Positions 56,032-64,000 of a stretch of 64,000 nt of DNA are shown here, piece after piece (the first letter of the stretch is position 1; each line of letters opens with the position of its first letter). The DNA is from Kitagawia praeruptora (lineage: Eukaryota > Streptophyta > Magnoliopsida > Apiales > Apiaceae), in NCBI GenBank assembly GCA_037693485.1, contig CM075351.1:96490001-96554000 (forward strand), given 5' to 3'. Position numbers and translations under genes: made by a program. A model generated the notes under the pieces. It was not told where the DNA came from and did not search any database. It was given only the letters and a program-made list of their open reading frames with translations.

Positions 56032-56641
56032 TGTTAAGTCGAATACACAATATATAATCAAGTACTGTATGAGTAAATAACAAGAACACACGTTTTAGCT
56101 CTTAAAACTGTTTGGAATTAATAATTCCTCTCTCAGTGATGTAAAATATCACAGAGAGCTGCTTAGGTTACAATGAATGATATTCGTTCACGATGGATAC
56201 CCTTCTAGGGTTAACCTAACTGTATTTATAAGATATACAGCTACGTACAATCGTTAATTGATTCTCCTAAAATTAAGCTATACAATTGATATCAATTACG
56301 ATTGCTACACGTCTTATAAGTCAACTCAATCTCTTTGACAGCTATCCAATCTTCAAAGATATCGCTTCCATATTAATATTAAATTAATCTTCAAACTCTG
56401 TTGACTTGTAGACGCTTCCAGTAGACAGACTTTAGCAAACTCTGTTGCTCTCCTAGCTAACAGTGTTTGCGCTTCCATGTGTTCAGCTAGCAGTGTTTAC
56501 GCTTTCTCCTGTCAGCGTTTGCGCTTCCAGCTATCAGCGTATACTCAAACTCTGTTACAACCGCTTTCAACTAACAAGTTAAACTCTTTTTACCTGCAAC
56601 ACTTAAACACTGACATTAAATCACATCAATTATATCTAACA
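56032..56641 (-). repeat. 5' LTR of Copia-3
   Basis: 610 bp, same ends as the 3' LTR, with three differences seen. TATAAATA on the minus strand at 56223-56230 is the likely core promoter. Confidence 0.92.
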
Positions 56642-56649
56642 TTATATAA

Positions 56650-56880
56650 AATTTATTCTTTTAGCTTTCTTTTATGCAAATTTTTTGATTATGTTTTCAA
56701 AATCTAACTATTCTAATAAATCTTTTTCTAATGATAATGTGGCTAAACCATTTAATCTTTCTTGTAACATTGTTGATCTTAAATAATTCTTTATAAGTTT
56801 AACTTAAAAAAACTTCTTTCTCTCTAGAAGCAATAGTTACAGGAATATTAGTCAATATTATTCCATAATCTATATGCAAT
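56650..56880 (-). pseudogene. hAT transposase C-terminal dimerisation region, decayed
   Basis: On the minus strand, ILTNIPVTIASRE is followed, after a frameshift, by KNYLRSTMLQERLNGLATLS and LDFENIIKKFA, with two in-frame stops. This matches the conserved C-terminal dimerisation domain of plant hAT transposases. The catalytic part was not found. The copia insertion lies directly downstream of the end of this frame. Confidence 0.75.
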
Positions 56881-57190
56881 TAATACATTTGGAAATGAAT
56901 TAATTTAAGTTAGAATATCAATAGGAGCACTAATTAAGAAAAATAGCTAGTTAAAAATTACATTTTTTTGTCTAATCATACATAGGGATGTAAATGATTT
57001 TTAAAAGTCAATGGTATAAATAAAGTTGAAATATTTTTGAATTTTTCTAGAAAGTTTTATGGTTTTGAAAAAATGAATAATTAATAATTTCTTAGCCAAA
57101 AAAAAAAGAATAATTAATAATTATTTAGATTAGTTATCATTAAACTGAATATATTGTTAAACATAAATAAAAACTAAAATTTAAAAACTA
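56881..57190. other. hAT remnant, no readable gene
   Basis: AT-rich sequence between the transposase fragment and the inserted 816-bp element. I could not read further transposase in it. Confidence 0.35.
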
Positions 57191-57200
57191 CGATTTATGA

Positions 57201-58016
57201 GAAAGAATGCCTAAAATGCCTAAAATTTCACTACCCACTAACCAAAATGCCCAAATCTGAAATTACTGCCCAAACTACCCACGTGTCACGCCGTTTGGAA
57301 CGGCGTGACCCCTCCCACTGTAGCATGCCAGAAAAATCAGAAAAAATGGAGCTCAGCGACAGCGACTTGGGGCGATTTCATCACCTCCGTCGATCTCTCT
57401 CACCATAGAAGCTCCACCACTTTTGAACACACCACAACAATCAGCAAACCTTCCTCTTCCTTTTCCCCCAGCTGATTTTGAAGAATATGGCCCCGAAGGG
57501 GCTCTACGAACTCGTCGGAAAAACTGGAGAAACTATGGGTTCGATTTTGGGGGTTGAAAATACGGCAAAAGAAATGGTATGAAAGTGGTATGAATGTGTA
57601 GATCGTCGAAAGACGAATCGATTGGTATATAATAAGCTATTGGAATATACTTGTAACTGACCATGGCTGGATTTCGATGTTTCCGGCGAAAATCGCCTAA
57701 AAATCGCCCGTGGGAGGAGCTCGCGTTGAATTTCAGCAAAAATGACGAGTGACGTCATCACGCATATTCCAAATGCGTGACACCACTTACGCCGTACGAG
57801 AATGCGTATGTGCTATTTTTCCGTTGGAGTAAGAGGCACATCAATTACTTGCGCCGATGTAAATAGCGTATTGACTGAGCATACGCCTCTGTGACTAGCG
57901 CATCACCACTTACGCCGATGGAAGTGGCGTATGTGGTGGGTATTTAGGGCAGTCCTCCCCAAATCTGGGCATTTTGGTGAGAGAAACGTAAAAAATGGGT
58001 AAAAAGGGCACTCACC
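57201..58016 (-). mobile_element. Non-autonomous Mutator-like element, copy 2 (816 bp)
   Basis: Flanked by the direct repeat CGATTTATGA (57191-57200 and 58017-58026). It matches the element at 665-1485 in inverted orientation, sharing the GGCCCCGAAGGGGC centre and several ACGCAT/ATGCGT dyads (for example ~57759-57777). The ends carry weak inverted repeats (GAATGCC and GAGTGCC). No gene is seen. It is inserted within the hAT element. Confidence 0.65.
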
Positions 58017-58469
58017 CGATTTATGATTCTTTTTTTACAATTTTCATCAAGTATTTTAACTTTTTTCTTTTTTTGAGTAAAAATCATAAAAAAATTTAAA
58101 TAACAATATAAATGTATATGTATTTGGAGGCCTAAAATTTGTAGAGGCCTAAAGCCAAGGCTTCTCTCGCCTACTGATAGCACCGCTCTTGTACAGGATC
58201 ATCGTCGGGGAATCGAGGCTGGCTGTTCGGCGGCGACGGAAGCGAGAACTCATTCTCCTCTTCATTCGCTCCTTCTGCTCTTCGAGTTCGGCTGTTCGAG
58301 GCCTAAAATTTTTAGTGTTATTTTTTGGGAGAAAGGAATGTTGCGTGAGGTAAGGTCGATCGTATGCATACACTCGTAACTTTAATGAATTATCAAGGTG
58401 AACGTTGGCATGCTGATTAAAATGTTGAACTCAAGATAAGTACATCACATTACTATAAAGAGAACAAAC

Positions 58470-58922
58470 TACATAGAAGGCCTCGAAGATTTTTGGTGGA
58501 TTATTGAATATTGCCAGGCCCTGTCTTTCTAGGTAACAGTTCTGTAATATGTGAGCCATATCCTTAGTAATCTTTAATGATAATTTGGACTTGGTATAGC
58601 CTTGAAAATCAACAAGCCACACCATCTGCTCCTGACCTGGTTCCACACTTTGTATGGCTTTCTCTATACAGTAAACCAAGTACTTGATTTTTCCTTCATT
58701 TGAAGTGGAATTCTGTCAAATTTTATTTATTGTAAAAATAGGTAAAGAAAAGCAAGCACACAAAACTGGACACGTTTCTTGATAAAAAAATTACTATATA
58801 GTTTGAGTGACAATTTTATCTAACTCATAACCTGGTCTCATGACGACAACGGACCTCCCATGCTTGTCAAAGTAGTCATCTCTGTAAAATTTTCCTGTCT
58901 CAGCTTCATGAGCAATGTCTTC
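58470..58922 (-). pseudogene. Sec14-like (CRAL-TRIO) protein, two exons
   Basis: Exon A (58922-58824) reads EDIAHEAETGKFYRDDYFDK, then HGRSVVVMRPGYE, after a TATGCAG acceptor. Exon B (58712-58470) reads NSTSNEGKIKYLVYCIEKAI, then EQMVWLVDFQGYTKS and LAIFNNPPKIFEAFYV, after TTTGACAG and before donor GTTTGT. Both have lengths divisible by three. This is the lipid-binding half of a plant Sec14-type CRAL-TRIO protein, which moves phosphoinositides between membranes. The N-terminal CRAL-TRIO-N region and the C-terminus were not found, and the donor after exon A is missing (GAG|TTAG). It is probably a captured fragment in a Pack-MULE. An intact gene extending outside is unlikely. Confidence 0.72.
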
Positions 58923-59327
58923 CTGCATAGTAGTAAAGATTAAAAAACATACTAAAACTACCTACCAAGCATACAACTAAGTAACTAACAGTACAGAAAT
59001 TTCAATTAAAATAATGAAATTTGTCCATTGTTTAGTAATGAGAATGTTTGACACATAGCCGTCAACAGGTGATCCATTTCCAGGTGTGTTTTATTTGGAA
59101 TATGATAGCAAAAGTGTAGACGTATAAATAGACAATTGTTTTCTCACAGTAAGAAAATTAATAATCGTGCACATTTCAAACCAGAACCATGGGCCTCTTA
59201 TTACAAAGAGGAGCTGTATCTCCTTAGAACAAGACACGAAATAACTGGACGAAATTATAATAGCAATCAGAGGCCTATGAGGCTTAAGTAAGATAGAATG
59301 CAGATGCTGCTTGACATACATATCTAA
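58923..59327. other. Sequence upstream of the Sec14 exons
   Basis: Probable intron or captured flank, AT-rich. I found no further exon in it. Confidence 0.35.
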
Positions 59328-59689
59328 GAGCAAGTCCAAGAGATGCCCTAAAAGATGTTTTAAGTTCAAATTTAAGGCAATTAACAAAAAATAATGCTCC
59401 AACAATGTCCTAGTGATGCCTTAAATCACTAGGACACTCTCTTCTATCCTTATTTTTAAGTCTTCCCTAAGGTTGTCCTAACTCATTGTTTGTAATAAAT
59501 TATTACAAATACACTCTTTATTTCTCTATTATATATTGTATTTTAATGATGAAGATGATTTTAATAGTAAAATATTAAATTTAAGGCATACTGTTGGAGA
59601 TGAATTTAGCTACTCATGTCCTAAGTTACTAGGACCAAATTTTTTATATTATATTTAAGGAATGAGTTAGGACATTATTGGACTTGCTC
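59328..59689. mobile_element. Tourist-like MITE (362 bp)
   Basis: The ends GAGCAAGTCCAA and TTGGACTTGCTC are inverted and flanked by TAA on both sides (59325-59327 and 59690-59692). The 3-bp TWA duplication and GAGCAA-type termini fit the PIF/Harbinger-derived Tourist group. It is non-coding, with partly inverted interior words (TCCTAGTGATGCC). Confidence 0.75.
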
Positions 59690-60707
59690 TAAGCAATTTA
59701 GGACTCCGAAGCAACAACTAATATATTCTACCTTACGAATCTATGCAAATCTACATGAATCTCTTAGAATCTATACGAACGTTTACTCGACTATACATAT
59801 AACAAATAACAAACTGCACTTTTTTTCAATGAGGTACTCGACTGAAACCAATCCCTCGAGCTGACAGACGACGGTCTTAACAATATGAAATCTAAAGCTT
59901 CCTAAATCACACATCTGAGCGGAAATACACAGTGCACAAAACAAATAACAACCTGCACTATTTTCAGCAAGACTGAATAACGATTATTTTTTGATTTGAC
60001 ATTTTTAATAATACTCGTTCTCTCGATTTCCTACATTCTAATTCCACAAGTATACCGAAAAATTCAATCGGAATCACTTCATACGTGTTTCTTAAATTAA
60101 GTAGTAAACATTCGTATAGATTCGAAGAGATTTTTGTAGATTCGTGTAGATTTATGCAACAGCTTAAGTTAAAAATCATAGATTTAAGATTCCTATATAT
60201 TTATAGAGATTCGTATAGATTCATAGAGATTCTTTAGATTCATAAACATATATCCACAACTACCAACATTTTAACCTAATTAATAACTAAAACTAACCTA
60301 ATCGCACAAACAAAATGAATTCTGACCTAATTATCACACACCAAAACTTATGCAAAACAAATCAACCTCGAAATCACATAAAATATATATGTATGCATAT
60401 GAACACATATATACATATGAATTTACGAAATTGAACAATTATTCTATATATATAATCAATCAATAAGAGAGAGAGAGAGACAAGGAACGCGAGAGAGAGA
60501 ATACATACCTAATTACATTTTTGAGAATACACATACATTCAATCTTTCCCCAATATAATCTTCGGAGTGTAAATGAGAGCATACATATATGAATGTAGTG
60601 TGTACATATTTTAAAGTATACTTGGCGGGGAGGTATTTAGGGCCATACTTTCAGAAATAGGTATTTTGGGCCAATTGATAATAAAAATAGGTAAATGAGG
60701 CCTTCTC
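59690..60707. other. Right part of the Pack-MULE-like element
   Basis: Non-coding. Repeated words of the type GATTCGTATAGATT occur at 60115-60240 and a (GA)n run at about 60468-60500. The last ~90 bp are the inverted terminal region. Confidence 0.4.
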
Positions 60708-63031
60708 TATTGCTTTTTTTTAATTAAAACATCTTAATTTTTAATTAAAGATATTACATTTTATAAACATCTGAAAACATCAATCATACCATATTTTTTA
60801 ATCATTAATATTTATTTTTTAATTAAAACATGTTATTTTTTTAATCTAAAACATTATCTTGCAATCGTTAATATATATCCAAAAATGTCACATTTTATCT
60901 TCCAATAATTGACAAAATATATTAAAAATACATATCTTTTATTATAATATCTGAGTCTACCACACGTTAGTTAACCAATAAGAATCGAGGAATTATTTTA
61001 GGACCAATCAGAGCTAATTACTAAAATTTAGACATTTCCTTATTTACAATCTCACCCTACCTCTTTAACCATGGTTAGTTAACACTTCTAAATACAATAT
61101 TGATTTTATTAGACATATCCATAAATACACATTTTTAAATCAAAAAAATATTTACTAGAAAATTTACACTAATTTGTTTACATTATTAGGTATGCCTAGA
61201 TAAATGTTTTTTTACAATGTTGGGTTATCAATGTTATTCAGTGATTACTTAACAATTTTATTCTAAATACAATAATTATTTAATTTAAAATTTTATACAT
61301 TAATACAAGAATCTATTATATTTATAATAGATATTTTGATATCTCAAATTTTCAATTCAAAATCATAAGGTACAATTAAAATCATGAATTAAAAATTATT
61401 AACAATATAAAACTATTTACCACACTATTCTAAATACACATTCAAACTTTAAGTTATGAAAAGTATTAAATAATTCAGTCATAAAAAAAGCTAATCAACC
61501 AATTAAAATGTTAGAATGAATTTTAAACCAATCATCTTTTAACATTTTAATTAAGAAATTTTTTAACTATGCAATAATTAATGGAAAAACAATTTGACTT
61601 GACAACATATTTGAATTATTCAAAATATTAAATATACTCTTAAATAGTATTTTACATTATTTGGTCTATAAATTATCAATCAAAAAATAAAAAATATTAT
61701 AGAATCAATGAAAATATTGTTAGTGAATATTTCCATAATAAATTGGTCAATTTAGCACAAATTTTCTTATAAATCACTATTTATTTATTGATAATTAATT
61801 CATCAATAAAAGGACAAATGTCATACACAAAAATAATCAAAACTGCAAAAATCATCAATAAAAGGGCATACAACATCTACAAAAACAATTAAAATTGAAC
61901 AAAAACGTAGTAAATTAAAGTATATCACTAATTTCATTTATCTAATCATTGAACAGATCTTCAATTATGGTACATCTCTAGCTTATGTCACTAAATTATA
62001 CAGTCTTTTCGGTGAGATAATCTAACAATTTGTTATAAACGTGAGGAATATGTATATCTGATTTGTCATAACGTATTCAAACAACCGACCAGAACTGTGA
62101 TTAGATACTATCCAAATTAATGAACTAATATTAACAAAATCTAATATATGGGTAGACAAAATCTACGAACATGATATTAGGCTCTCAATAAAGAGAGATA
62201 TTTAGTGAAAGCCAAAGTAAAATCAAGGAAAAGAAAATAAGGCTTATCATTTACAAGGAGTTAGTACAAAATCTAATATTTTGGTAGATAAAATCCACCA
62301 ACGAGCAATGGGGTACTAGACTCTCAATGATATTTTTATGGAAAAATAAAGAAAAATCAATATAAAAATTTTAAAAGACACTTAAAAGCTTGATATCAGC
62401 TCCTAAACTTTAGTTTTAGCATCTTTTGGGAAAGGTGGAGAGAGAGGGAGAGCAACAACTACGGTTTTTGTTATAAAAATTATTAATAATGATAAATAAA
62501 AAGGTTGATAAACTTAAAATTATATATTATTTTTAATAAAAGGGTACCTTTTTGAATTTTGTATTCTTGAATTAATGTAATAGTAAAAATTCCCATATCT
62601 TAACCTAATAGCATATATTGAATTTGCTTTATTGGTTGACTATAATTTTTTCATATCAACAAAGCATAAAAAATGGCTAATAAAACTAAATAACTTGGTA
62701 GAAAGATTCTACACAAAGAGAAATATTTGTTAACGAGAAATAAGAAAAAATAAAAAGTAGAGTTTTATTTTGTTTGGGAGACTTTACACCATGCATGCTA
62801 CTCTTAGTTTTGTTTTGTAACATCTCAATGTTGTTCTAAGACATATTTACATAACTTGGATACATAGTAATATTTCATATAATTGTAATATTTTTTCTAT
62901 TCGCGTATTTCATTTCATTTCGTGTACAACAAAAAATTTGTGTAATTTAGTGTCATTTTGTGTTCTAATTTCGGGTACACAATTTAATATCATGCATTTT
63001 CGTTCAAGACCTTAAAGTATATGACATGAAT
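60708..63031. other. Dispersed repeat copy c, then AT-rich DNA
   Basis: 60708-60960 continues the repeat interrupted at 43757 (AATTAAAACAT, ATTTTATAAACATC). A diverged copy of the 36190-36690 repeat lies at about 61990-62460. No gene is seen in the rest. Confidence 0.4.
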
Positions 63032-63471
63032 TGTTAGGAATAATTCATGAGTTGTGATGTTAAGAATAGAATTTGCAAATACTTCTTGTATATCCCGATC
63101 TTATAAAGGATTTAGCACTTTGTATAGAGATGTATGTGTTAGACAGTAAAAATGTAGAGTTAAGTCAGGAACAGTGTATCGGGGACTACATTTCAGGAAC
63201 TGAGAGCAGATCCTGATGCGATAAGTCTAATACTGATGTATGGTCAGTTCCTGATACAATATGAAATCCTGATATAAATCGTAATACTGATGATGTCATT
63301 ATGGATGCTACAGAAACTGGAAAGTGCTATAAAATAGGATCATTGTTTTGAAGAACAAGCAAGAAGGTATCATGAAGGAAGGAATTTCCTATTGATGGAA
63401 ACTATCAACTGGACGGCAGAACATTGTCATGTATAGACTATATCTTTCTGTTATTAGTTGATAGGTAGCAT

Positions 63472-63479
63472 TATAAATA
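63472..63479 (+). promoter_or_regulatory. TATA box in Copia-4 LTR
   Basis: TATAAATA about 270 bp before the LTR end. Confidence 0.45.
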
Positions 63480-63789
63480 CTCTCTCTATATCATTGTAAA
63501 AAAAGTGTGTTCGTGAGTTCATAAGGTTTGTATTCGAGAGTTCGAAGCAAACAGAGAGAGATTTGTATTGAGAGCAGCTGTTAAAGGTATTGTACACCTT
63601 TGGTAGAGTTTGTATTTGATCTTATTAATACAAATAGTTTGATTTATTCGGTTGTTCTTGTTCATCTAATTAAGCAAAAATCAGACACGATTATATAACT
63701 TGTATTCAACCCCCCCTTCTACAAGTTATTCGAGTTAACAATTGGTATCAGAGCAGGTTGATTTCGAATAATCATAAAGATCTGCAATC

Positions 63790-64000
63790 ATGTCTGGTTA
63801 CAAGGATGGTAATACTAAGATCCCTATGCTCAAGAGAAACGAGTATACTCTATGGGAAGTGAAGATGTTGCATCACTTGGAAGCAACAGACCCTGATTAT
63901 CTTGATAGGATAAGAGATGGACCTTTTGTTCCAACAAGGGTATTTCCTCAAGAAACTGTTGATGGAAAAGTAATTCCAGAATATACATGAGAGAAGCCTA
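63790..64000 (+). pseudogene. Gag of Copia-4, N-terminal part
   Basis: The ATG at 63790 opens MSGYKDGNTKIPMLKRNEYT and continues with WEVKMLHHLEATDPDYLDRI, matching the Copia-3 Gag start (VPILKSSEYAIWKVKM). A TGA at 63988 interrupts the frame after VIPEYT, after which coding-like sequence continues (EKP) to the edge. This copy is therefore probably defective. Confidence 0.78.

Larger units (their letters stand above)
43966..56641 (-). mobile_element. Copia-3: SIRE-like copia retrotransposon, 12.7 kb
   Basis: 610-bp LTRs (plus-strand ends TGTTAAGTC...ATCTAACA) with a perfect TTATA duplication (43961-43965 and 56642-56646). The element reads on the minus strand: 5' LTR at 56032-56641, primer-binding site TGGTATCAGAG just inside (about 56020-56030), gag, pol, about 2 kb of non-coding DNA, a very long extra frame, a polypurine tract and the 3' LTR at 43966-44575. 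I counted three LTR differences in 610 bp, so it is fairly young. One stop in pol and one in the extra frame suggest that this copy is inactive. The YVDD region and size fit SIRE-type copia elements. Confidence 0.94.
43880..58191. mobile_element. hAT element, degenerate, split by copia
   Basis: The 8-bp direct repeat TACAGGAT lies on both sides (43872-43879 and 58192-58199). The left end is CAGGGGCGGCTC; the right end, complemented, is CAAGAGCGGTGCTAT, a decayed partner. The words AGAGGCCTAAAGCC occur near both ends. Decayed transposase sequence lies at about 56650-56880. The element carries Copia-3 and the second 816-bp Mutator-like element. Confidence 0.8.
43758..60707. mobile_element. Pack-MULE-like element (outer layer of a nest)
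   Basis: The left end (43758 on) and the complement of the right end (60707 back) share GAGAA, then GGCCCAAA-TAC, TTTxTGAAA, TATGGCC and AT-CC-CCG in the same order over about 90 bp. I could not match a 9-bp duplication. The flanks on the two sides belong to the same dispersed repeat. The element contains two exons of a Sec14-like gene, a Tourist-type MITE, and the hAT element at 43880-58191. Without the hAT it would be about 2.6 kb. Confidence 0.5.
63032..64000 (+). mobile_element. Copia-4: 5' end of another copia element
   Basis: An LTR of about 709 bp (63032 TGTTAGG to 63740 GTTAACA) is followed by the primer-binding site TGGTATCAGAGC at 63743. Its gag start is close to that of Copia-3, though the LTR is different. 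The element runs off the right edge, so the 3' LTR and duplication cannot be checked. Confidence 0.8.

Noticed and set aside
58149..58373. 74-codon Arg-rich minus-strand frame across the hAT right end
   Set aside because: It spans the hAT terminus and target duplication, so it is a chance frame in composite DNA.

Overview
The window is AT-rich nuclear DNA of a flowering plant, most likely a eudicot. This rests on GT-AG introns, on plant-only protein families (PPR, plant mobile domain, FAR1-like, SPINDLY), and on the transposon types (Ty1/copia, Mutator-like, CACTA, hAT, tRNA-SINE, Tourist). I cannot name the species. Only one plausible host gene is visible: the first ~104 codons of an organelle-targeted PPR protein, running off the left edge on the minus strand. 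Almost everything else is transposable elements inserted into one another.

Layout. 665-1485: non-autonomous Mutator-like element with a 9-bp target duplication. 1700-7150: unclassified repeats. 7151-22347: 15.2-kb nest in which an old copia element (235-bp LTRs, decayed pol) is split exactly by a young, apparently intact SIRE-like copia (11920-20300, 1370-bp LTRs, ATTTG duplication); a 411-bp foldback element sits in the old element's leader. 23234-23409: SINE with a 15-bp duplication. 23496-28576: Mutator-like element MULE-1, a MuDR-like transposase pseudogene convergent with a small GRF-like zinc-finger gene. About 28821-35118: MULE-2, a FAR1-type transposase pseudogene convergent with a plant-mobile-domain gene, with tandem repeats and palindromic subterminal motifs. 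38691-43121: CACTA element (TCT duplication) with no visible transposase but with captured exons of SPINDLY. 43671-60960: deepest nest: dispersed repeat > Pack-MULE-like element with two Sec14/CRAL-TRIO exons > hAT element (TACAGGAT duplication) > 12.7-kb copia on the minus strand (Copia-3), plus a second copy of the 820-bp Mutator-like element. 63032-64000: 5' LTR and gag start of a fourth copia.

How the genes relate. Each copia carries gag and pol (protease, integrase, reverse transcriptase, RNase H). Copia-3 also carries a very long extra reading frame (about 1,215 codons, one internal stop) between pol and the 3' LTR. Both MULEs have the MuDR-style plan of two genes pointing at each other, a transposase and an accessory gene, but the accessory proteins are unrelated (GRF-like/transmembrane and plant mobile domain). 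Most premature stops fit C-to-T changes at glutamine, arginine or tryptophan codons, as expected for methylated, silenced transposons. The strongest candidates for follow-up are the SPINDLY capture in the CACTA element, the post-pol frame of Copia-3, the two convergent accessory genes of the MULEs, and the short motifs private to each element family.
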